From Myxococcus dinghuensis (GTDB lineage: Bacteria > Myxococcota > Myxococcia > Myxococcales > Myxococcaceae), in NCBI RefSeq assembly GCF_024198235.1, contig NZ_JAKCFB010000016.1, forward strand, positions 142,415 to 206,414: a stretch of 64,000 bases of DNA, in the 5' to 3' direction. Below are positions 31,659 to 38,988 of this stretch, piece after piece; positions within the stretch are counted from its first letter, which is position 1; each line of letters begins with the position of its first letter. The notes below the pieces were generated by a model. That model ran no database searches and was not told the DNA's origin. It worked only from the letters and a program-made list of their open reading frames with translations. Position numbers and translations under genes: made by a program.

Positions 31659-33176
31659 CTAGCGAGCCTCGGCGGCGCCCGCGAGGACGATCTTCCCGTC
31701 GGACTGGACCACCACGCCGCGGACGGCCTCGTCCAGCTTGCCGGCGATGACGTTCACCGTCACGATGCCGCCCGTCCCGAAGGTGGTGTCGCGCGACCCG
31801 TCCAGGTTGAAGCGGGCCACCGCGAAGCGGTTGTCACCGCCTTCCGTGACGAACCCCGCCGCATACACCTTGTGGTCCGGGCCGAACGTCACGCCCCAGA
31901 AGCGGTCGTTCTCCGTCTCGGAGAAGGGCACCGCGCCCGCGAACTCCGCGCCGGTCGTGATGTTCCGGATGAGCAGGATGGCGTCCTCGTCCTGTCCACC
32001 ACCCGCGCGGTAGCCCGCCGCCGCCACGTACTCCTCCGCGCCCACGTCCGCGCGGGCCACGTCGAAGAAGGCCTCGTCCGGACGGTCGAAGGAGTAGAGC
32101 TTGTAGCCCTCGGTGAAGCCGGGCTCGGTGGCCGGATGCCCATCCGCCGTGAGGAACACCGCCATGGCGTCGATGTTGCCGGACGTCGGCGTCCCGCTGC
32201 CCACCATGAACACCCGGTCGTCCTTCAGCGCCACCGCGTCGCGGCCCCGCTCATGGTCTCCGGCCAGGTCCAGGATGAACGCGCCGTTGGTGCCATACGT
32301 CGGATCCAACAGGCCCGCCGCCGTGTAGCGGAAGGAGATGAGGTCCACCGTGTTGCCAGCGATGCCCGCGGCGCGACCGTAGCCCGTGGTGACATACGCA
32401 CCCGTGGACTGCTGGACCGCGGCATAGGCCTCCGCGATGCCCCACTCCTTCGTGGGGTCGTTGGTCGCGAACGGCGAGGAGTTCACCACGCCCTTGCTTC
32501 CGAAGGTGCCGTCCACCACGCCCGTCGACTCCAGGCGGAGCAGCACGATGCGGTTGGCGGACTGGGCGCCCACGCCCGAGGGCTGCGGCAGGTAGCCCGA
32601 CGAGATGATCTTCCCGTCCGCCTGCACCAGGCCGTGCCGGGCGGAGTCACCCAGGCCGCTGATGTCCAGCGCGTAGAAGCCCTTGCGCGCATTGGCCGCG
32701 GGGCTGGCGTTGAAGGTCTCGTCCAGCGCGCCGTTGGCGGTCAGCCGGGCGATGACGCGGTCGGTATCCGTGCGCGTGCCCTCCGCCTTCTTCGTGGCGA
32801 ACACCACCAACCGGTCCTGCGCGTCCCGGTCGATGCCCCACATGGAGTCACGCACCGTGCCCGCGCCCGCGCCCAGGTCCACCCGCGAAATCCCGTTGCC
32901 GCCGGCGCCGAACGAGTTGTCCACCGAGCCGTTCGCGTTGAGCCGCACGAACGCCAGGTCCGTGTCCGGCGTGGTGGTGGTGGTCCCGCCATCGGTGCCC
33001 GCGTCCGTACCGGCATCCGTACCGGCGTCCGTGCCCGCGTCGACTTCCGGCCCCGCGTCGGGCACCACCGGATCCTCGTCGTCACCACAGCCGCCCAGGG
33101 AGGCGGCGGCGAGGCCCAGGGCCAACACCCCAGGCAGCAGCTTCTTGAAGCTCCGGACCGTCTTTTGATTCGACAT
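31659..33176 (-). CDS. Delta-60 repeat lipoprotein
   Basis: A 505-residue secreted protein with a lipobox (SLGGC) and an Asp-Ala-Gly-Thr tandem linker (about 35-55). It then has at least five delta-60 repeats of the form FxxNGxxDxxFGxxG (for example LNANGSVDNSFGAGG, NLDGSRDTTFGTGG). These build a beta-propeller-like surface domain common in myxobacteria. ATG 33176 has GAGG upstream. It is the first gene after Fur-like box A and precedes the TonB receptor, suggesting a surface-exposed partner of iron uptake, for instance a substrate-capturing lipoprotein. That role is inferred from location only. Confidence 0.85.
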   Translation of the reverse strand: MSNQKTVRSFKKLLPGVLALGLAAASLGGCGDDEDPVVPDAGPEVDAGTDAGTDAGTDAGTDGGTTTTTPDTDLAFVRLNANGSVDNSFGAGGNGISRVDLGAGAGTVRDSMWGIDRDAQDRLVVFATKKAEGTRTDTDRVIARLTANGALDETFNASPAANARKGFYALDISGLGDSARHGLVQADGKIISSGYLPQPSGVGAQSANRIVLLRLESTGVVDGTFGSKGVVNSSPFATNDPTKEWGIAEAYAAVQQSTGAYVTTGYGRAAGIAGNTVDLISFRYTAAGLLDPTYGTNGAFILDLAGDHERGRDAVALKDDRVFMVGSGTPTSGNIDAMAVFLTADGHPATEPGFTEGYKLYSFDRPDEAFFDVARADVGAEEYVAAAGYRAGGGQDEDAILLIRNITTGAEFAGAVPFSETENDRFWGVTFGPDHKVYAAGFVTEGGDNRFAVARFNLDGSRDTTFGTGGIVTVNVIAGKLDEAVRGVVVQSDGKIVLAGAAEAR

Positions 33177-33202
33177 GTTCAACCTCGGCTGGGCGGCGGA
33201 AA

Positions 33203-33217
33203 CGAGAACGATTCTCA
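33203..33217. promoter_or_regulatory. Fur-box-like palindrome A
   Basis: CGAGAAC-G-ATTCTCA fits the 7-1-7 Fur model (TGATAAT-N-ATTATCA) with G/C swaps kept symmetric. It ends 26 bp upstream of the delta-60 lipoprotein ATG, where it would cover that promoter. Iron-dependent repression of the lipoprotein and TonB receptor genes is the inferred effect. Confidence 0.65.
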
Positions 33218-33303
33218 TTTTCAACACCACGAAACGGTGCGGTGAGTAGTCTTCGAATCCGACAAAGTCAAGACACCGGGCAACAAAACGCAACATGAAT
33301 ACA

Positions 33304-33318
33304 TGAGAGAGATTCTCA
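33304..33318. promoter_or_regulatory. Fur-box-like palindrome B
   Basis: TGAGAGA-G-ATTCTCA, extended to ATGAGA-N5-TCTCAT (33303-33319). It lies in the middle of the 308-bp divergent region, about 100 bp from box A. Confidence 0.6.
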
Positions 33319-33401
33319 TCTGATTAGACCCCGTGAGAGGGGGCGCGCGCACGTCCTCGCCGGGAGGCCGCGTGGCTCCCCCGGTCCGACACATGGCTTC
33401 A

Positions 33402-33416
33402 TGAGAAATACTCTCA
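33402..33416. promoter_or_regulatory. Fur-box-like palindrome C
   Basis: TGAGAAA-T-ACTCTCA, extended to ATGAGA-N5-TCTCAT (33401-33417), the same outer arms and spacing as box B and 98 bp from it. It is 68 bp upstream of the imelysin ATG, near a possible -35 region. Confidence 0.6.
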
Positions 33417-33439
33417 TCTTGGAGCGGGATGGACGAATC

Positions 33440-33454
33440 CGATAACGATTGTCA
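33440..33454. promoter_or_regulatory. Fur-box-like palindrome D
   Basis: CGATAAC-G-ATTGTCA matches the Fur consensus TGATAAT-N-ATTATCA at 11 of 14 paired positions. It ends 30 bp upstream of the imelysin ATG, so it should overlap that promoter. Of the four boxes this is the closest to the enterobacterial consensus. Outside the boxes the 33177-33484 region shows no gene. Confidence 0.65.
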
Positions 33455-33484
33455 GTCTCAACATCCGACCTATACTCCGGCGCC

Positions 33485-34705
33485 ATGAGTCTCTTTCGGA
33501 GTCAGCGGAAAGCCCCCTCCTCGTCATGGATGGGGGTTCTGTCATTGACCACGGTGTTGTGCCTGGCCTGTAGCGACACCAAGCCCAAGCCGCCGAGCCC
33601 GCCCGTGGGTGGCGAGGATGTCCGCGCACAGGTCTTGAGCGCGACGAGCGACTGCATCCTCGGAACGGCGCGGGAGTTCCTGCCGAAGGCGCAGGCGTTG
33701 CGGGACGCGACGGCCGCGCTACGGGACGCGCCTGACGCGGCGACCCAGGCGGCGGCGCGCGCGGCGTTCCACGAGGCGATGGACACCTGGCAGGTGATGG
33801 AGGCGATCCAGATCGGGCCCGCGGCGCCGCGCAGCACGCCGGGCGGCCAGGAGATCCGCGACAACATCCACTCCTTCCCGCTCTACAACCGCTGCTCCAT
33901 CGAGGAGCAGTTGGTTTCCAAGGGCTACGAGGCGCCGGGCTTCGCGACCAGTCTCGTGACGCGGCGTGGGTTCCTGGCGCTGGAGTACCTGCTGTTCTAC
34001 GAGGGCGCGGAGACCGCGTGCGGGGCGAACTCCGTCATCGTGGCGAACGGGACGTGGGCGGCGCTGTCCGCGGACGAGCGGGCCGCGCGCAAGCGGGCCT
34101 ACGCGGCGGTGGTGGCGGCCGACGTGAGCACGCGCGCCCAGACGCTGGTGGACGCCTGGGCGCCGGAGAGCGGCAACTTCGTGAAGACGCTGTCGACGGC
34201 CGGCGCGGGCAACGCGGTCTTCCCGACGACGCAGGTGGCGCTCAACACGATGAGCGACGCGATCTTCTACGTCGAGCGCGAGGGCAAGGACCAGAAGCTG
34301 GCGCGCCCCCTGGCGCTGCGCGACTGCTCGTCGGATGTCTGTCCCGAGCTCCTGGAGTCGCAGTTCGCGGGCCGCTCGAAGAAGAACCTGCGGCAGAACC
34401 TGGTGGGCTTCCGCCGCGTCATGGACGGCTGCGGGCCGGACTTCTCCGGGCCGGGCTTCGACGACGTGCTGACGGCGGCGGGCGCGGAGACGGTCGCCAC
34501 GCGGATGCGTGAGCAGGTGCTCGCGGCGGACGCGGCCCTGGTCGCCATCGAGGAGGACGACCTGAAGCAGGCGCTGGTGCAGGACAAGGCGTCGGTGCAG
34601 CAGGTGTACAACGGGTTCAAGGGCATCACCGACCTGCTGAAGACCGACTTCATCACCACGCTGGACCTGGAGCCCCCCGCCGGCCTCGAGGGGGACAATG
34701 ACTGA
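33485..34705 (+). CDS. Imelysin-family lipoprotein (iron-regulated protein A-like)
   Basis: A 406-residue exported lipoprotein (signal ending VLCLAC) of the imelysin/IrpA family, periplasmic or surface proteins linked to iron acquisition. Family features are the FHEAMDTWQVMEAIQIGPAAP helix, the NIHSFPLYNRCSIEEQL segment and RRGFLALEYLLF. The last corresponds to the GxHxxE motif of M75 peptidase relatives, but the His is Leu here, so proteolysis is unlikely and binding more so. ATG 33485 lies 30 bp after Fur box D. It overlaps the downstream membrane gene by 8 nt (ATGACTGA). Confidence 0.87.
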   Translation: MSLFRSQRKAPSSSWMGVLSLTTVLCLACSDTKPKPPSPPVGGEDVRAQVLSATSDCILGTAREFLPKAQALRDATAALRDAPDAATQAAARAAFHEAMDTWQVMEAIQIGPAAPRSTPGGQEIRDNIHSFPLYNRCSIEEQLVSKGYEAPGFATSLVTRRGFLALEYLLFYEGAETACGANSVIVANGTWAALSADERAARKRAYAAVVAADVSTRAQTLVDAWAPESGNFVKTLSTAGAGNAVFPTTQVALNTMSDAIFYVEREGKDQKLARPLALRDCSSDVCPELLESQFAGRSKKNLRQNLVGFRRVMDGCGPDFSGPGFDDVLTAAGAETVATRMREQVLAADAALVAIEEDDLKQALVQDKASVQQVYNGFKGITDLLKTDFITTLDLEPPAGLEGDND

Positions 34706-36143
34706 CGCGGAGGGGCGCGAGGGCACACCGAGGGAGTCATACCCCCGCGTCTGGAGCTGGCTCCTGGCTCCCCGGGATATCGCGGCGCTCGCGGTCTTCC
34801 GCATGGCCTTGGGGGCGATCATCGCGGTCTCGGCCGTGCGCTTCCTGACCTACGGGTGGGTGGACGTGCTGTTCGCGCGCCCTCGGTTCCGCTTCACGTA
34901 CTGGGGGTTCGGCTGGCTGCCGGCGCTGCCGAGCACGTGGATGCCCGCGCTCTTCGTGGCCCTGGGTGTGCTCGGCGTGCTGTTGATGCTGGGGTTGTTC
35001 TACCGGGTGACGGTGGCGCTGTTGTTCGCCGTCTTCGCGTACGTGCAGCTCGTCGACGTCACGAACTACCTCAACCACTATTATCTCGTGAGCCTGCTGC
35101 TGGGACTGCTGTGTTTCATCCCGGCGCATCGGGCGTTCTCCCTGGACGCGCTGCGCGAGCCGGCGCTCCGGAGCGACTGGCTGCCCACGTGGTGCACGGT
35201 GCTGCTGCGCTTCCAGGTCGCGGTCGTCTACGTGTACGCGGGGCTGGCGAAGGTCACCACCGACTGGCTGGTCCACGCCCAACCGCTCAACATCTGGCTG
35301 GCGGCGCGCACGGGCCTGCCGTGGGTGGGCCCCCTGCTGGAGCAACGCTGGGTGGCGTATGCGGCCGCCTGGGGCGGGATGCTGTTCGACACCACCATCG
35401 TGCTGTTCCTGCTGTGGCGCCGCACGCGGCCGTTCGCCTACGTCGTGGTGCTGGGCTTCCACACGGTGACGTTCGTGCTGTTCCCCATCGGGATGTTCCC
35501 CTTCATCATGGTGACGGCGGCGATGGTCTTCTTCGAGCCCTCGTGGCCACGCCGGCTCCTCGCGCGGCTGCGTCGGCGGCCATCCGAGACGGTCGCCTCC
35601 CCCACCCACGGCGCCGTCCCCGCTCCCAGCTGGAGGGGCCGCGTGGCCCTGGGCGCGGCGCTGGTCTACGCCTTCCTCCAGGTCGCCTTACCCCTACGCA
35701 CCCACGCCTATGGTGGCAACGTGCTCTGGCACGAGCAGGGGATGCGGTTCTCCTGGCGGGTGATGACACGGGAGAAGAACGGGAGCGCGACGTTCATGGT
35801 GCGTGACGGCGTCACGGGCCGGGAGTGGCACGTCGTGCCCAGCCAGTACCTCACGCGCCTCCAGGAGCGGGAGATGGCGGTGCAGCCCGACCTCATCCTC
35901 CAGCTCGCGCACCACATCGCCCGCGACTTCGAGGCGACCACCCACCACCCCGTCGAGGTCCGGGCCGACGTGAGGGTCTCCCTCAACGGGCGCATGTCGG
36001 AGCCGCTGGTGGACCCCACCGTGGACCTGGCGAAGGAGGAAGACGGCCTGGGCGCGAAGGCGTGGATCCTCCCTTCGCCCGAGGGACCACCCATCCACCT
36101 GCGTCCCACGAGAACGGCCCGGGCCGGCGGCCCTGGCGTGTGA
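34698..36143 (+). CDS. HTTM-domain membrane protein, vitamin K-dependent gamma-carboxylase-like
   Basis: A 481-residue polytopic protein with about six to eight helices in residues 25-345 and a soluble C-terminal part. It resembles bacterial homologues of vitamin K-dependent gamma-carboxylase: NYLNHYYLVSLLLGLLCFIP at about 123-142, a lysine (K185) in YAGLAKVTTDWL that lines up with the lysine pair of the human enzyme, and WHEQGMRFSWRVM after the helices. Proven vertebrate enzymes carboxylate Glu using vitamin K hydroquinone; bacterial versions may only keep epoxidase chemistry. Coupling to imelysin by an 8-nt overlap under Fur-like boxes implies a joint job in iron handling. Reaction here is unknown. 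Confidence 0.82.
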   Translation: MTDAEGREGTPRESYPRVWSWLLAPRDIAALAVFRMALGAIIAVSAVRFLTYGWVDVLFARPRFRFTYWGFGWLPALPSTWMPALFVALGVLGVLLMLGLFYRVTVALLFAVFAYVQLVDVTNYLNHYYLVSLLLGLLCFIPAHRAFSLDALREPALRSDWLPTWCTVLLRFQVAVVYVYAGLAKVTTDWLVHAQPLNIWLAARTGLPWVGPLLEQRWVAYAAAWGGMLFDTTIVLFLLWRRTRPFAYVVVLGFHTVTFVLFPIGMFPFIMVTAAMVFFEPSWPRRLLARLRRRPSETVASPTHGAVPAPSWRGRVALGAALVYAFLQVALPLRTHAYGGNVLWHEQGMRFSWRVMTREKNGSATFMVRDGVTGREWHVVPSQYLTRLQEREMAVQPDLILQLAHHIARDFEATTHHPVEVRADVRVSLNGRMSEPLVDPTVDLAKEEDGLGAKAWILPSPEGPPIHLRPTRTARAGGPGV

Positions 36144-36502
36144 GTCAGCGCGGGCTCCCCAGCGTCCCAGGGTGGAGCCCGCGCAGGCCCCAAGCGCGTC
36201 CGCTGGATGGAACATCCCATCACGGCGCACAGACACGAACGGCCTCGCACCAGGAGGCGGATCGTCATCGAATCGCAACGAAGTGCCTTGGACTCGCGTT
36301 GACACCTCCGCGCGCTTGCACTGGGAGTGATGTCCGGATTAGCTTGCTTTTGCAGCAAAAGCCGCATCAGCAACGAATCCGTCCCTCCCGCTGGAACGCA
36401 TCATCACGGAACCCCGCGCGCGCCCCCGCGTGCGCGAGCAGGCTCATGTGCCTCGGGTGGCGCACGTCCACCGCGCGCGAGCCTCTGTCCAAGGTGCTCC
36501 CC
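36144..36502. other. Intergenic region with 17-bp palindrome
   Basis: A 359-bp gap between the HTTM gene and the gliding-domain gene. It is visibly less GC-rich than its surroundings. It holds the perfect palindrome GCTTTTGC-A-GCAAAAGC at 36346-36362 and a TTGACA hexamer at 36299-36304 without an obvious -10 partner. No coding sequence is convincing here. The palindrome could be an operator or a weak hairpin terminator for the iron operon; it lacks a T-run. Confidence 0.4.
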
Positions 36503-38329
36503 ATGAAACATCTCTTGCTCGTGCTCTCGTGTCTCGTTTCACTTCCCTGTCTGGCGGATGGCTACATCCGGGGCCCGACGCGCGTGGCGCAGGGACAAAT
36601 CGAGACCTACTACGTCGACTGGCCCTCTCCGCCCCACAATCAATCCATCGTCAGTTGGAGCGTCTACCGCGGCACCTTGCTGTCGGGCGACCGGGGCTCC
36701 GCGACGGTGCAGTGGGATTCCGCCGAGGGCACCGAGGACCTCGTCGGGAGCCTCGATGTCTACGAGGACATCGGCGGACAGTCCGCCTCCATCGGCGTGG
36801 ACCTCCTCAACACCGCCACGAGCGAGTCGTCGTTCTGCGACGGAATCATGGGACCGGCGGCCGTCACCATGGATTTCGGCAGCGGCGCCAATCCAGGCCC
36901 GCCCCTTCCGGCGGGCGCCACGACGTATGAGTACAACTCGATCTGCGCAATCTCCCCCAACCAGTACACGCGCACGAACAGCTCCGTGAACTGCAGAGGT
37001 CCCTGGCATGGCATCCCGGAGGACCACACTCCCGGCGATACGAACGGGTACTTCCTCATGGTGGACGCGGATGACCACCCAGGTGAGTTCTATCGAACCA
37101 CGGTCAATGGACTGACGCCCGCCTTCAAGTACGAGTTCTCCGCCTGGGTCGGCAATCTCGACAGGAACGGGACCTACGAGGTCCCACGCATCCGGTTCGT
37201 CATCTATGGACCTTCTGGATTCGTCGCCTCCAGTGGGGACATCGTCATCCAACCCACCTCCCCCTTCCAGTGGCAGAAGGTCGGCTTCATGTTCGACCTG
37301 CCCCCGGGCGTCACCTCGGTCGACGTCGCCCTGGTGAATCGCAACCAGAACAACAGCGGGAACGACCTGGTCATCGACGACATCTCGTTCGCGCCGTGCT
37401 ACCCGCCCATCATCGCGTCCTTCCAGAATGGGGGGGTCGTGGACCGGAGTCACACGTGCAACAACGGGGCGGTCCAGTTGCATGCATGGTGGCCCTCCAC
37501 CATTCCGTTCGCGACCCCGGCCTACCAGTGGCAGCGCAGCCCCGACAATGGCGGGAGCTGGGCCAACATCCCGGGGAGTACCACCCTGCATGCCTCGCAT
37601 TCCGAGCCCACGGCCGGCATCTTTCAGTACCGAATGCTGAGCTACGAGGCCTCGAACCCGAGCCGCTCCGTGGTGTCGAACCCGCTGACCTACTTCGTCC
37701 AGCGCCTCGTGGTGACGCCACGCACGCACCACCTCTATGCCTGCAACGGGGGTATCACCTCGGGCCAGCTGCCCGTGTCCTACCAGTTGGAATACCGGGA
37801 CCCCTCCATCCCCAGGACCTACAGCACCACGTGGTCACCGGCGACGTATCTCAACAACCCGAACGTGAACCCGACCTACATCGTCCTGCCCTCCCTGGGA
37901 GCCTCTCCCCCTCCCAACGGGCCTCCGGTGCCGGCCGTCAACTACGTCTACTCGGTGACCGTGACCGACAATGTCCATGGCTGCTCGGGGTCGGGCCAGC
38001 AGATCGTGGCGCAGCACAACCCGCGCAAGGTCGCGGTCCCCAGCGCGTTCACGCCGAACGGGGACGGGCTGAATGACCTCTTCCGGCCGTTGAACCTGGA
38101 TGACTATCCCGGGTCTCGCTTCTACATCTACAACCGCTGGGGACAGGTCATCTTCTCGTCCCAGGGCCCCACGCTGCTGGACTACTCCTGGAACGGGAAG
38201 TTCAACGGCGTCGACCAGGGGACGGGGACGTATGTCTGGCGCATCGAGATGAGTGATTGCTTCGGCAACATCATCAACGGCTCGACGGGTGACAACAGGC
38301 CCTCCGGCACGGTGACGCTCATCCGGTAG
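36503..38329 (+). CDS. Secreted protein with gliding motility-associated (CHU_C/T9SS type B) C-terminal domain
   Basis: A 608-residue exported protein: signal peptide MKHLLLVLSCLVSLPCLA, Ig/PKD-like N-region (18-110) and a jelly-roll-like domain (about 115-300, TTYEYNSICAISPNQYTRT and GNDLVIDDISFAPC). Beta-rich repeats (QWQRSPDNGGSWANIPGS) follow. Residues about 510-608 read VPSAFTPNGDGLNDLFRPLN, FYIYNRWGQVIF, WNGKFNG, GTYVWRI, the classic gliding motility-associated C-terminal domain that targets Bacteroidota proteins to the type IX system. Base composition is lower in GC than neighbouring genes. ATG 36503, upstream AAGG. Horizontal origin from Bacteroidota is inferred. No T9SS gene is in the window, so its export route is open. 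Confidence 0.88.
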   Translation: MKHLLLVLSCLVSLPCLADGYIRGPTRVAQGQIETYYVDWPSPPHNQSIVSWSVYRGTLLSGDRGSATVQWDSAEGTEDLVGSLDVYEDIGGQSASIGVDLLNTATSESSFCDGIMGPAAVTMDFGSGANPGPPLPAGATTYEYNSICAISPNQYTRTNSSVNCRGPWHGIPEDHTPGDTNGYFLMVDADDHPGEFYRTTVNGLTPAFKYEFSAWVGNLDRNGTYEVPRIRFVIYGPSGFVASSGDIVIQPTSPFQWQKVGFMFDLPPGVTSVDVALVNRNQNNSGNDLVIDDISFAPCYPPIIASFQNGGVVDRSHTCNNGAVQLHAWWPSTIPFATPAYQWQRSPDNGGSWANIPGSTTLHASHSEPTAGIFQYRMLSYEASNPSRSVVSNPLTYFVQRLVVTPRTHHLYACNGGITSGQLPVSYQLEYRDPSIPRTYSTTWSPATYLNNPNVNPTYIVLPSLGASPPPNGPPVPAVNYVYSVTVTDNVHGCSGSGQQIVAQHNPRKVAVPSAFTPNGDGLNDLFRPLNLDDYPGSRFYIYNRWGQVIFSSQGPTLLDYSWNGKFNGVDQGTGTYVWRIEMSDCFGNIINGSTGDNRPSGTVTLIR

Positions 38330-38345
38330 CGGTCCGCTCCGCCGC

Positions 38346-38368
38346 GACGCGCCGGTCTCCGGCGCGTC
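38346..38368. terminator. Bidirectional hairpin between convergent genes
   Basis: A perfect 10-bp stem, GACGCGCCGG / CCGGCGCGTC, with a TCT loop. It lies 17 bp after the stop of the gliding-domain gene and 18 bp before the stop of the opposite flavin reductase gene. No T-run follows on either strand, but the position suits a shared terminator. Confidence 0.6.
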
Positions 38369-38386
38369 CTGGCGAGCGGCGTGCGC

Positions 38387-38962
38387 TCACTCGTCCACGT
38401 TCAAGGACTCACCGATGGCGTAGAACTGCCCGCCCGCGATGTAGTGCAGGCTGCGCAAGTCCGGATTCGCGCGCTCGAAGTTCCAGTGCCCGTCCTCGAA
38501 GACGCGCGTGTCTGCCCATGCCCCGACGCACTCTCCGATGAACAGGTCGTACGTCTCCTGGTTGTGAGGCTCTGGAACGAGCTTGCAGGCCAGCCAGGCC
38601 GAACACCCCGAGACGAACGGCAGGTCGTGGCCGTCGACCTCGAACAACGACACGCCGCAGTGCTTCAGCTTGTCGACATCGGTGAACAGGCTGCGATGCC
38701 CGACCTGATACGTGAGTCGAGCCTGCGCCACGGTGGGGACCTGGATGACGAAGGTGCCGGCCTTCTCGACGAGCTGGCGCGTCTTGGTGCTCCTGTCGAG
38801 CACCACGGTCAGCTTGGGCGGTGAATAGTCCAACGCGCAGGCCCAGGCCGCCGCCATGACGTCGTCCACGCCCCCATGACGCGCGGACACCAGGACCGTC
38901 GGGCCATGGTTGAGCAGGCGATAGGCCTTCTCCATGGGGACCGGGGCAATGTGCTCATCCAT
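38387..38962 (-). CDS. Flavin reductase-like domain protein
   Basis: A 191-residue flavin reductase/FMN-binding split-barrel protein that would reduce or carry FMN with NAD(P)H. Typical features are NHGPTVLVSARHGGVDDVMAAAWA, SPPKLTVVLDRSTKTRQLVEKAGTFVIQVPT, and a C-terminal GECVGAWAD... LHYIAGGQFYAIGE. ATG 38962 with GAGAAG upstream. It is the last gene of the molybdo-hydroxylase block, 26 nt after the large subunit. It may supply reduced flavin to another enzyme or act as an electron shunt; its link with the hydroxylase is inferred from gene order. Confidence 0.85.
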   Translation of the reverse strand: MDEHIAPVPMEKAYRLLNHGPTVLVSARHGGVDDVMAAAWACALDYSPPKLTVVLDRSTKTRQLVEKAGTFVIQVPTVAQARLTYQVGHRSLFTDVDKLKHCGVSLFEVDGHDLPFVSGCSAWLACKLVPEPHNQETYDLFIGECVGAWADTRVFEDGHWNFERANPDLRSLHYIAGGQFYAIGESLNVDE

Positions 38963-38988
38963 CGGGCTTCTCGACACGAACCGACCTC

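Noticed and set aside
32995..33055. Short tandem repeats that could be a minisatellite or CRISPR
   Set aside because: They encode the Asp-Ala-Gly-Thr linker of the delta-60 lipoprotein, are about 12 bp each and have no unique spacers.
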